This document shows positions 53,342-61,836 of a DNA stretch of 64,000 bases, piece by piece. A program made the position numbers and the translations under genes. The notes under the pieces are model-generated. The model did no database searches. It had not been told where the DNA came from and saw only the letters and a program-made list of their open reading frames with translations. How positions within the stretch are numbered: position 1 is the first letter of the stretch; every line of letters starts with the position of its first letter. Location: the NCBI GenBank assembly GCA_963377175.1, contig CAUJNA010002890.1, positions 1,372,010 through 1,436,009 of the forward strand, read 5' to 3'. Source of the stretch: Effrenium voratum. Lineage: Eukaryota > Sar > Dinophyceae > Suessiales > Symbiodiniaceae.

Positions 53342-53662
53342 TTATTCACCATTATCTGATGGAGTAACTCCCCTCCCAAATCGTATAGCTATATTATGAA
53401 CATCTGTTTCTAAGTTTATACTGTCTTTAGTTTTATCAATATTCATTTTCTTATCATTTCTACTTATTTTGAAACTTGTCGGAATACACGAACATTTACA
53501 GTTTCCTTTCTTTTGTATTTCTAATTCATTTTTCATTTCTAAGATTTTTTTGCACATTGGACAAGCAAACTCAATAACTGATGTTTCTTTAACAATTTCT
53601 TCTTTTTCTTCATCAGTTGAAGAAACAACTGATTCTGTCTTATTCTTTTTCTTTCTCCCCAT
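53342..53662 (-). CDS. Hypothetical small zinc-binding-like protein
   Basis: 106 residues, ATG at 53662. After a lysine-rich start (GRKKKNK) and an acidic linker, CPMCKKIL and CKCSC (about residues 35-58) could form a Cys4 zinc site. The C-terminal part has no motif I know. Its start overlaps the end of the 53640 gene by 23 bases. Confidence 0.6.
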   Translation of the reverse strand: MGRKKKNKTESVVSSTDEEKEEIVKETSVIEFACPMCKKILEMKNELEIQKKGNCKCSCIPTSFKISRNDKKMNIDKTKDSINLETDVHNIAIRFGRGVTPSDNGE

Positions 53663-53822
53663 CTATATTAATATTTATATTTTTAATATATTGTATCACA
53701 AACTTAATTAATTCTAAAACAAAATAGCATACTTTCTTAAATCTATTATCGGTTATAACAACTTGTTCTATATTTTCTACTTTATCTATTATATCAATAT
53801 AATCCGAATAACTTCTATTCAT
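53640..53822 (-). CDS. Hypothetical 60-residue protein
   Basis: ATG at 53822, 60 residues. An acidic N-terminal half (SDYIDIIDKVENIEQ) is followed by a hydrophobic stretch (VCYFVLELIKFVIQYI) that could be a single membrane helix or an amphipathic helix, then an acidic tail. It sits in a run of co-oriented small genes and overlaps the next by 23 bases. Support comes from packing and reading-frame continuity only. Confidence 0.45.
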   Translation of the reverse strand: MNRSYSDYIDIIDKVENIEQVVITDNRFKKVCYFVLELIKFVIQYIKNININIDGEKEKE

Positions 53823-53840
53823 ATTAAATAATAATATAAA

Positions 53841-54002
53841 TTATTTTTTCATTTCTGTCTTTCTTTTCTTATAAATTTTTTCCATTGTATCGTCTTTATT
53901 CCATCTATATTCCACAAATTTCTGATGATGTTTTGAATTTAGATGTTTAAATAAATATTTGTCATCATAAGTTTTACCACAGCTGCAATGGTTAATGACC
54001 AT
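53841..54002 (-). CDS. Small zinc-finger protein (53 residues)
   Basis: I chose the ATG at 54002 (MVINHCSCGKTYDD) rather than the start at 54125, which would run into the ATPase gene. CSCG followed by HLNSKHHQKF gives a C2H2-like site of the same layout as the C-terminal fingers of the 49383 and 58420 genes. The basic tail (KIYKKRKTEMKK) suggests nucleic-acid binding. It diverges from the ATPase across a 51-bp AT-rich spacer. Confidence 0.6.
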   Translation of the reverse strand: MVINHCSCGKTYDDKYLFKHLNSKHHQKFVEYRWNKDDTMEKIYKKRKTEMKK

Positions 54003-54023
54003 ATAAATAATAAATATAAAATA

Positions 54024-54031
54024 TTTTCTAA
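54024..54031 (+). promoter_or_regulatory. TTTTCTAA motif before ATPase
   Basis: TTTTCTAA, 22 nt before the packaging ATPase start, in the short divergent spacer with the 53841 gene. Confidence 0.5.
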
Positions 54032-54053
54032 ATAACTTTAATATTATTTTATT

Positions 54054-54809
54054 ATGTCTGATGTTCCAATAATAAAACCAATAAATATAACTGATTACGA
54101 TTTCAATCAATCTAAATATGAACATGTGCCAAAACTACCTTTTCGCTCAATTGTTGTTGCTTCATCAACGGGTGGCAAAACAGTTTTAATTCAAAACCTT
54201 ATCCTAAATGTTTATAGGGACTGCTTCGCCCGTATATTCATTTTTAGCCCGTCGGTTCATAATGACCCTACCTTCGTTGAAGTCAAGAAATATCAAAAAG
54301 ATAATATGAAGGTTGATGATGAAAAAGAAAAGTTATATTATGACACCTACCAACCTGAAGAACTGGAAGAAATAATTAACACACAAAGAAAGATAATTCA
54401 TTATATGAAAGAACAGAAGATGAAGAAACTACATTCAATTTTAATCATAGTTGATGATTTTGCAGACGACCCTAAATTTGTTAGATATAGTAAGTTACTT
54501 CATGGACTGGCAACGAGAGGCAGACACGACGCCATTAGTTTTTGTTTAAGCGTTCAAAAATATCGTGTCCTAGCACCAATCATTAGGTTGAATTCTAGTT
54601 CGTTGTATATCTTCAAGTTAAAGAATGTATCAGAGTTAATGTCATTCATTGAGGAAAACTCCGCCATCGTTGATAAAGAGCAACTGTTAAATATGTATCA
54701 TAAAGCGGTAGATGATAAGCCCTACTCCTTCTTTTATGTTAATATGAATTCCAAAGATGTTAACAATATGTTTTATGTTAGAATTGAAAAAGCATTTAAA
54801 ATAAAATAA
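54054..54809 (+). CDS. A32-type DNA-packaging ATPase (FtsK/HerA superfamily)
   Basis: 251 residues, ATG at 54054. It should drive genome packaging into capsids. The P-loop is ASSTGGKT (residues 36-43), a variant of the usual Walker A. Walker B is ILIIVDDF (129-136). TRGRHDAISFCLSVQKY (154-170) is the conserved arginine/sensor region of the A32 family (TRGRH then Q). The length is normal for PLVs and virophages. TTTTCTAA at 54024 lies 22 nt before the start. It is the second gene of the virus core set in this window and is intact. Confidence 0.92.
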   Translation: MSDVPIIKPINITDYDFNQSKYEHVPKLPFRSIVVASSTGGKTVLIQNLILNVYRDCFARIFIFSPSVHNDPTFVEVKKYQKDNMKVDDEKEKLYYDTYQPEELEEIINTQRKIIHYMKEQKMKKLHSILIIVDDFADDPKFVRYSKLLHGLATRGRHDAISFCLSVQKYRVLAPIIRLNSSSLYIFKLKNVSELMSFIEENSAIVDKEQLLNMYHKAVDDKPYSFFYVNMNSKDVNNMFYVRIEKAFKIK

Positions 54810-54824
54810 AGATTTAAATATATT

Positions 54825-55352
54825 ATGTTATTTTATGATTTACCATTAGACATTAAAAACCTTGTATTATCTTACAATTTAGGTGATGTTAGATTATTAA
54901 AAATAAAAAATAATAATATTATTAAAAATTATATTAGTAAATTTAAACCAATGTATAAGTCTTACAAATTAAAGAATTCACAATATTTTGAAATTGATAA
55001 TATCAATATGAAAAATATTATCAATAACGGCATATCATATATTTTTAACTTAAGTGAGTTAGATAAATTACATCAAAAACATAAACCATTAAAATTATTA
55101 ATTGAATATGATATATTTGTTACATCTACCTCATTTACTTGTTTGAATCATGTTCGTAATCGTTCTTTAACATCAAATAATTTATTTGATATTTATTATT
55201 TTCTTAATAAAGACCTTTATGAAACTAATTTAGTGTATAGGGACAATGTGGCTAATTTTATTTCATTACATGTGAAAAAAATAACTATTAAAGTCATCAA
55301 TTATGAAAGACAAAGTTTTATTAGTAAATCTTATTCATATTTTTTTAATTAA
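54825..55352 (+). CDS. Hypothetical Asn/Lys-rich protein with F-box-like start
   Basis: 175 residues, ATG at 54825, 15 bases after the ATPase stop and probably read with it. The N-terminus FYDLPLDIKNLVLSYNLGD has the LP-x2-I-x3-(I/L)-x2-Y pattern also present in the two minus-strand genes at 50-51 kb. The rest is rich in N, K, I and Y, as expected from AT-rich DNA. No function assigned. Confidence 0.6.
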   Translation: MLFYDLPLDIKNLVLSYNLGDVRLLKIKNNNIIKNYISKFKPMYKSYKLKNSQYFEIDNINMKNIINNGISYIFNLSELDKLHQKHKPLKLLIEYDIFVTSTSFTCLNHVRNRSLTSNNLFDIYYFLNKDLYETNLVYRDNVANFISLHVKKITIKVINYERQSFISKSYSYFFN

Positions 55353-55384
55353 TAATGTTAATGAATCATATTAATATTATTAAT

Positions 55385-55594
55385 TTAAATCAATGAAGCG
55401 TTGCATAAATTCAACGCAGGTAATTTATATAATAGTTTGTCCGATTTTTGATTTTCTAACTTTTCTATTCTCGTTACACATTCTTGAATAGATTTTATTA
55501 TTAAAGTATCCGCTCTCGTTTTTTCATCTACTCTTAAATTCTTAATGTCTTCCATACTGTTATTTTCTTCGTTTTTGCTTTGACCAATACCCAT
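55385..55594 (-). CDS. Small protein with N-myristoylation-like start
   Basis: 69 residues, ATG at 55594. It begins MGIGQSKNEENNS: Gly2 and Ser6 fit the N-myristoylation pattern, so membrane attachment is possible. The rest is a charged helix (IIKSIQECVTRIEKLENQ). It starts 9 bases after the fibre gene stop. Not assigned to a family. Confidence 0.55.
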   Translation of the reverse strand: MGIGQSKNEENNSMEDIKNLRVDEKTRADTLIIKSIQECVTRIEKLENQKSDKLLYKLPALNLCNASLI

Positions 55595-55603
55595 TATATA
55601 TTA

Positions 55604-58386
55604 TTATTTAGATTTTTCTTTTTTCAATTCCTTAACTTCTTTTTCAAGTTTATCTATTTTATCATTTAATTCTAATACTGCTTTATGAACCAACACGGGT
55701 AAAACTAAATAATTCAATCCTAAATACTCTTTATCTTTACATACAATATTTTCAAACTCTTTAGGAATTGCTTTTAATACTTCATCTGCGATATATCCTA
55801 TATGAGTTTTACCCCGTCATTTCTATCGTGTCTCTTAAACTTCTTTGGCTTAAATTTCTTAATAATATTCATACAGTTAGATTTGACATTGTCTATGTCA
55901 TATTTCAACCGCGAATCAGATGAATCAACAAACGTTCCGTTAATGGTTACTGTCGTTGCTGTTAAATCTATGTTAGTTCCTGTTGATGGTTCAAGTGTAT
56001 TACATAGCAATTTCTTCGTTCCTGCAACTGTTACATTTTCATTAAAAGTTGATGAGGCATTATTTGTAAAACTTCCAGTATTTACTGTTGTTCCAAATGT
56101 CTTATCAATAGACAATAAAACTGACGGAGTACTTGAGCTATCAGCAATTCTAAAAGCTGTATTTGACGTTCTGAATATTACATCAAATGTAGATAAATTA
56201 GTTCCATCATAATAAGTTGATATTTCACTCGTACCAAGCTTTATGTCTGTGCCAGTAGTCATGGAAATATCATTTAAAAATGAAACTGTTGTTAAAATGA
56301 TTGTATTGTATTAGTTGCTAAATCAGCATTTTGTATTGCCATATTAGTATCAACGGTTATTAATGTTCCTCCGTTAGGTGCTAAATGATTGCTTCTTAAT
56401 GCTCCATTAGTTTTAACATAAACATCATCAGCAAATAAATTACCCATAACATCAACAGTAGCAGTATTAAAAGTCCATCCACTGGTAATATTAACTGCCC
56501 CGACTATGTTGGACTGAACAGCGGGGTCTCCACAAATAAATCTAATTGAAGAATTAGCATCACTATTCCCTATTCCTCATATCAAAAGATGAAAAAGCAC
56601 TAACATATCTATATAATTCACAGTTTGTATCAATTGTTAATTTACCATCAGTATCAATATTAACATTATCACAATTAACATCAGCATTCGTATAAATATT
56701 ACCTAGCACATCTATAGGTTTACTAAAAATTGTTTTTCCTACAAGCCCATCAGCCATAAAATATTGGTTAGAAGCATTAGTTATATCTCCTACACTACAC
56801 GCTACAAAATTAGGATGATGTATATAAAAACCTTCTATTGCATCTGGTGTATATGTTTCTAAATATGGTTCTAATCCATTTATTGAAGTATTGATATTAT
56901 CTATTTTTGTTTTAATATCTGTTGAAAAATCATTATTTGTAAATAAATTTCCTTTCATATACACACCTCCTTCGAAATATGATGTTCCGTGTGCTTGAGC
57001 AAAATTGTATGAAGTATGAACATTACCGTTAATCGTAATTCTTGAAGCATTATTAGGTCTTCCAATAATAACATCTCCTGTATTCCATCCTAACCATAAT
57101 CTATAAGGAGTAGCACCTGTTAGTCCTTGATAAGAGTCCAACTGACAACCTCTTTTAAATTCCAGTCGTTGGTTACTAACTGCGTCCTGGATTCTAAATA
57201 TTGGATTAGTATTATCTGTTAAACTAAGTATTAATGGAGAGTTTACTGTTTGTGCAGTTGTATTAACTTTGTCTAATTTTTGACTTATTGATACATCCTG
57301 TGCGCTATCATTTGTAATTATTGTATTTATCGTATTTGTATTACCACTTATTAATCCTGCTAAATTATCTGACTGTAAAACATATCTAGCATCAGAACCT
57401 GCTATATCTAAAATAGACGAACACGAAAATAAACCAGATACTTGTAAATTAGATAATATTGTAGTATTATGATTTAATAATATTTTATCATTTTGAAAAG
57501 TTGAAGAATTATTAATTTCTACATCTCCAAAACCTCTTTGATTTAAAAACATTGTCGCGCCTGTTAAACTTCCATAAACATAAGTATCAATATAATTATT
57601 GTATAATTCATGATAATAATTATAATTTCCAAATTCTGCTATTTTGAAAGTTGAATTAGTTGTTATATTATGTATTAATGTATTATTTAACACTGATGTA
57701 TCTAATTTTTCTGATAATAAATTATTAGTCGTTATTTTATTATAATAATCTGCTTCATTAAGTGAACCTCCATTCTGTAAATCTGATATGGCTGAAATAT
57801 GAGAATTTACTGTACTATTTAATCCTGTTATTAAATTAGTATTTGAAGAAATATTATTAAAATTAGTTGTCATAGTAGAATTTAAATTATTTATTAAATT
57901 TGTATTAGAAGAAATATTATTAAAATTAGATGTTATAGTAGAATTCAAATTATCTATTAAATGAGTATTAGATGAAATATTATTAATATTTGAATTAATT
58001 AAATTAGTATTTGAAGAAATATTATTAAAATTAGATGTTATAGTAGAATTTAAATTATTTATTAAATTTGTATTTGATGAAATATTATTAAAATTTGTAT
58101 TTGAAGTTATTGTCAGATTACCTATTAAAAATGTATTTGAACCAATATTATTTGATAATACATTAACTTCCGTCTTATTGTATGATTGAGTTATATCATA
58201 AAAATTAGCGTCAATCTGTGCTTTTGTGTAAGTATCTACTTGGTCTGCTTTGTTGTTGAGTAAATCAATTATATCTGATTGATTAGCGTATATGTTTCTA
58301 ATGTTTGTTACCCCGCTTGTAGAATTGATTTCGCTAATTGTGTGCGCTACAACATTCTCAAAGTTTGTTAAATTTATTGAAGGCAT
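55604..58386 (-). CDS. Long fibre protein with S74 self-cleaving chaperone domain; three frameshifts
   Basis: The gene starts at ATG 58386 and stays open to 56563. It continues in a second frame to about 56307, a third to 55801 and a fourth to the stop at 55604. The order is a short head, then 4-5 repeats of about 22 residues built on NNISSNTNLINNLNSTIT (about residues 90-200, likely trimeric coiled coil), then a beta-rich shaft. The C-terminal part is an intramolecular chaperone (peptidase S74) with the catalytic SDSRLK motif at 55903-55920 and, after the last break, IGYIADEV and a final coiled coil. In phage tailspikes this domain cleaves itself off after trimer folding. Breaks near 56571 (GGG), 56301 (TTTT) and 55808 (GGGG) are all in homopolymers. 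Likely role: host attachment. Confidence 0.8.
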
Positions 58387-58419
58387 AATCGATATAATTA
58401 ATTGTAGAAATTAATTATA

Positions 58420-58995
58420 TTAATTATTATTGTTAATGTAATCTTGATGTTTTTTACATTTTAGATGTTCCGCTTTATGACAATTTGTATATTTACCACC
58501 ACACGGACATTCAATTTTAGTTGATTTCCAGGCTTTATCTCTTTCATAGATTTTATCTTTATCTTTTGCTTTCTGTGCTCTGTTTTGCTCTCGCAGTTTC
58601 TCACGGTTCTTTTCAGCCCATTCCCTCCTACATTCTAAAAAGTGGTCGTGGTGTTTATCTCTGTATTCTCTTCTTTGTTCTGCAATTTCAGTTGGCGTTC
58701 TTTGTTCAACTCGTCTATTGATTGTTGCAAGTTCTCTTATCAGCTCTCCTTCTCTTTTGTTGAGATGTTCTTTATTTTTACACGGGTAATCTTCCACGAG
58801 TTCTATGTAAAAATGTTCTATACCTATTTCATTCATTTTTCTTGTCAATGGCATTTTGTCAGGATACATTTTTGCATCGCTTCTATGTTGAACCATTCGC
58901 CTTGACAAACTCACAACCGTAGAACCTATATATACTTCATCCGTGATGTCATTTTTAACAGCGTATATTTTACCATTTTGATATATGTTCTCCAT
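58420..58995 (-). CDS. GIY-YIG endonuclease-like protein with zinc-finger tail
   Basis: 191 residues, ATG at 58995. GKIYAV (8-13, first Tyr motif with K for G) and VYIGST (21-26) form the GIY-YIG core, with SRRMVQH (31-37) supplying the arginine and NKREGELI (79-86) the catalytic glutamate. A long charged helix with REx2RE-type repeats follows. The end has CPCGGKYTNCHKAEHLKCKK, a zinc-finger module matching those of the 49383 and 53841 genes. GIY-YIG nucleases in viruses act in homing, recombination or host DNA attack; which applies here is unknown. It lies between fibre and capsid genes. Confidence 0.82.
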   Translation of the reverse strand: MENIYQNGKIYAVKNDITDEVYIGSTVVSLSRRMVQHRSDAKMYPDKMPLTRKMNEIGIEHFYIELVEDYPCKNKEHLNKREGELIRELATINRRVEQRTPTEIAEQRREYRDKHHDHFLECRREWAEKNREKLREQNRAQKAKDKDKIYERDKAWKSTKIECPCGGKYTNCHKAEHLKCKKHQDYINNNN

Positions 58996-59041
58996 TATAT
59001 AACATAAAGCGGGATGTCTTTAAACCTATTTTTACTTATTT

Positions 59042-60424
59042 TTAATCGAGTATCTGCACTCCGGCGTCTCTAATGGATAATATTTGTTCTGATACTAATG
59101 TTATATATATTGTATCTGGCATATTTGCTGTTACCATACTTCCAATAGGTTTCACACGAATTAAAAGTTGTTGCCCTGCTTTTGTGTTAATTCCAGTATA
59201 TGAACTATCGGGAACCTTTTCGAAATCCATAGCAAAGATAAACTTATCAACACGATAAGCAGAATATTCAATCGATAAATGGTGTTGATGGAACAATGGT
59301 AAATTTAATGCTTTTCGTAAATAATAGAATGCTTGTGTTAATGAACGGCAAGGATACTCAGGATATAGTTTTGACCCTAATTGAAGTTGAAATTCTAAAT
59401 CAAGGTCGGAATTGTAGTATCCACTGTCTTGATAATTCAAATTATACATAGGATGATAGAAATTGTTGTATTCTTTCATAACGTGAGTATCGCCTACTCC
59501 GCTTTTGTTAAAACTGATGAACGCGGCAGCGAGTTTAGACACTGAACGAACAACAGTAGTGTTAATTGACGACGAACCATCGGGAACTTGATTAGATTGA
59601 CAAATATAAGTATTATAAGTAATAGGTAATTCTTTCCCATCAAGTAGGTGTGCAACATATTTATTATGAAGGTCATTGTCCAAGCTTACCAAATCAGTTT
59701 GAAGGAATGCGTTACTAATTGAGAACTGCTCATTTGTATGAAGGCTTGTGTCTGTGTTGCCACTTTCTGGAAACCTCGACCCACCCGCTGTAACAACACA
59801 ATCGGTAAAATTTGAAACTAGTTCAAGTTCTAAAACAAGAGGACACGCTTTTAACGGAATATACTTAAATTGATTGAATAAACCAAGCATCGGTTTAAAT
59901 CCCACAACCATTTTTCTTCTAAAGCCTGGAATTGTGTAAGCGTCATATGCAGTACCTATATGACCCGATGCAGGAACTGCACGACGTGTGTTTAAATCAT
60001 CATCGTACCTATAACCAAAACTCTGGGCGTCTTCATTGTCTCTTGCTCCTTTTGACATCAAGCAACTCATCATGTGATGATTTCGGTTGTAATAATCAAT
60101 GTCTTCAACAAGTTGATTACCAGCAATTAGTCTTGCTCTTCTAAAAAAGGAATAAGCAGGAGACAGAGGACGTAAGCGTTTATTGTCTGACGGGTCAGTG
60201 TTTTCAACGGTGAAATAAATTATTACACTCTGCGGGTCAAGCCAAGTATTATCTTCAGCATTTAAAGCTATTTTCAACACACGTTGACCAGATGAAGGGG
60301 TGTAGATATTACTTCCAGAAGGGAAAAACGAGACTGAACGACGGTCGTTGATATAACTTGCACCTTTATTTAACTTGAATGAGAGGTTGTCAATTAGAAT
60401 ATCTTCAGCACTAAAAGTTTCCAT
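59042..60424 (-). CDS. Major capsid protein, double jelly-roll type (PLV)
   Basis: 460 residues, ATG at 60424, intact. It should form the hexameric capsomers of an icosahedral virion. The length suits a PLV/virophage capsid protein. RARLIAGNQLVEDIDYYNR (96-114) is the conserved strand-and-loop region seen in this group (an xGxxLVEDIxxYN pattern). It is preceded by a beta-rich jelly-roll stretch with FFPSGSNIYTPSSGQ (33-47) and followed by further strand-rich sequence to VLELELV. TTTCTAA lies 18 nt upstream (60443-60449 on +). Assignment is by sequence pattern, size and context; a structure prediction would settle it. Confidence 0.82.
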   Translation of the reverse strand: METFSAEDILIDNLSFKLNKGASYINDRRSVSFFPSGSNIYTPSSGQRVLKIALNAEDNTWLDPQSVIIYFTVENTDPSDNKRLRPLSPAYSFFRRARLIAGNQLVEDIDYYNRNHHMMSCLMSKGARDNEDAQSFGYRYDDDLNTRRAVPASGHIGTAYDAYTIPGFRRKMVVGFKPMLGLFNQFKYIPLKACPLVLELELVSNFTDCVVTAGGSRFPESGNTDTSLHTNEQFSISNAFLQTDLVSLDNDLHNKYVAHLLDGKELPITYNTYICQSNQVPDGSSSINTTVVRSVSKLAAAFISFNKSGVGDTHVMKEYNNFYHPMYNLNYQDSGYYNSDLDLEFQLQLGSKLYPEYPCRSLTQAFYYLRKALNLPLFHQHHLSIEYSAYRVDKFIFAMDFEKVPDSSYTGINTKAGQQLLIRVKPIGSMVTANMPDTIYITLVSEQILSIRDAGVQILD

Positions 60425-60442
60425 TGCTATATATAATTTAAT

Positions 60443-60449
60443 TTAGAAA
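60443..60449 (-). promoter_or_regulatory. TTTCTAA motif before major capsid gene
   Basis: On the minus strand TTTCTAAATTAAATTATATA lies ahead of the capsid ATG with 18 nt between motif and start. It is one base shorter than the full TTTTCTAA seen at other genes. Confidence 0.45.
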
Positions 60450-60458
60450 TAATTTAAA

Positions 60459-60683
60459 CTAAACTAAATTAAATAATTTAGTGTAATCCTTTTGATTAGA
60501 GTTATTATTTTTAAATATTTTCATTTTCTTTTTCTTAATCTTATCTTCAACTGGATTATTCCCTTTTTCTTTCTCCATTACTAATTCTCTAATTTCTTCA
60601 TATGTACTTTTCTTATACTTTTTATTTTCATTCTTAATCATATCATCCGTTGTTTCATTGTCATATTTCTTATGTTGTATCAT
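60459..60683 (-). CDS. Hypothetical Lys-rich 74-residue protein
   Basis: ATG at 60683. Almost half of the residues are charged (KYKKSTYEEIRELVMEKEKG, then KIKKKKMKIFK). No motif is recognised; a basic DNA-binding virion protein would fit the composition but is a guess. It lies upstream of the capsid gene in the same direction. Confidence 0.5.
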   Translation of the reverse strand: MIQHKKYDNETTDDMIKNENKKYKKSTYEEIRELVMEKEKGNNPVEDKIKKKKMKIFKNNNSNQKDYTKLFNLV

Positions 60684-60705
60684 TAATATTATTATGATAA
60701 TAAAT

Positions 60706-60987
60706 TTATGTTTTTCTTTTTACTATATTGTCAATGTCTGATTGAGTGTGATTACATCTGTTGTTGTCATTTAATAACAAGAACTTATTATTTGCGACTT
60801 TTGCTTTAAACAAGATAAAATTATAACAGTTGGAATATTCAAAACCTCTAAATATATAACATCCACATTGGCATTTTACATATGTTCGTTTATTATCTCT
60901 ATATAAATCCATTAATCTTTGTTCAATTGTTAATGGTGTATGTGTTGTTTCAATTTCTGTCAAGTTTTCATTTAACTGATTATTCAT
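60706..60987 (-). CDS. Hypothetical Cys-containing 93-residue protein
   Basis: ATG at 60987. The middle reads KRTYVKCQCGCYIFRGFEYS followed by NCY and, later, NRCNH. CQCGC...C...C/H could bind zinc and recalls the CSCG/CPCGG sites of other small proteins of this element. No family known. Confidence 0.55.
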   Translation of the reverse strand: MNNQLNENLTEIETTHTPLTIEQRLMDLYRDNKRTYVKCQCGCYIFRGFEYSNCYNFILFKAKVANNKFLLLNDNNRCNHTQSDIDNIVKRKT

Positions 60988-61027
60988 ATATAATATTATA
61001 TAGTTATATATTTAAGTACTTATTTAA

Positions 61028-61686
61028 CTATATTATCTCCGTTACCGGGTCAACACTTCTTGAAACATCTTTGCCTTGGTCTCCGTATCCAGTTATGTAA
61101 TCATGGTTAGTATATGGATTTAATGAACCAGTATAAACAGTTATAGCACCACGGTCAGCAATACTGACAGGGTCTAAGATACTTCTAAAATTAATGTAAT
61201 CATCGGTAATTTTAGACCTTCGTGATATAAACGGCGCTCCATAAGTGGTTAAAGTTAATTCTCTTTCAGGGTAATCTTTTGTTATCTGTGCCCCTACACT
61301 TGAACCGAGACTATGTGTTATAAGATGTTTAACTTCATTGTTTTCATCCAATGCTGTTGATGTGTCTTTATATCGTTGTGAATATTTAGTCATTTTAAAG
61401 GGAAGTCCTACATCTGCCAGAATGTCATTAATAGCACCTCCAAAAGTTCCTTTTCCAAATGTTCCGCTTACATACATTTTATCACCATCAATATAAAAAC
61501 CTTTACCATTGCTATATGCTCTACTCAACCCTTGTGCATCAGTTAAATTTGAATTAGGATAATAACTATTTAATATTTGTCAGTTTGTTTCATAACATTA
61601 GTTATTTTAGTTGTTTTCTTATAAGGTTGATAATGTTTAATTTTCCCATGCTTCATTTCATAAATTAACTTTTTATTATTAATCAT
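61028..61686 (-). CDS. Class-3-lipase-like protein, one frameshift
   Basis: The start is ATG 61686. The first frame (about 36 codons) runs into a stop near 61573, and the rest is open in the next frame to 61028. The downstream part has the class-3 lipase order: HLITHSLGSSVGAQIT (nucleophile Ser in HSLG), LTTYGAPFISR, FRSILDPVSIAD (catalytic Asp candidate before PV), then NHDYITG (His candidate). Lipase-like genes occur in PLVs and virophages and may help entry or exit. The break lies in an AAA run and would be explained by one missing A. A downstream in-frame TTG at 61528 gives a shorter open frame but lacks a proper start. It diverges from the penton gene. Confidence 0.7.
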
Positions 61687-61800
61687 ATATTTAAAGTTAT
61701 AAATTAATTTCTCAATTAATTAATAATGCTCACGTACAGTTTTTAAAAATATATAACAAATGTTATATTTTTTACAAACTCTAGGTTAATATTTATTAAT

Positions 61801-61828
61801 TTTAATTAGAAAATCTTTTCTAATTAAA
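61801..61828. promoter_or_regulatory. Perfect 13-bp palindrome with TTTTCTAA before penton gene
   Basis: TTTAATTAGAAAA, two bases, then TTTTCTAATTAAA: arms are exactly complementary. The right arm contains TTTTCTAA (61816-61823), 13 nt before the penton ATG. The left arm carries the same motif facing the lipase gene, so one site could serve both divergent genes. Confidence 0.5.
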
Positions 61829-61836
61829 GTTAATAA

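Noticed and set aside
54003..54125. Extension of the 53841 gene to the start at 54125
   Set aside because: It would overlap the ATPase start and add a hydrophobic segment from spacer DNA; ATG 54002 fits better.
55802..56212. 136-codon plus-strand frame opposite the fibre gene
   Set aside because: Shadow of the S74-containing minus-strand frame.
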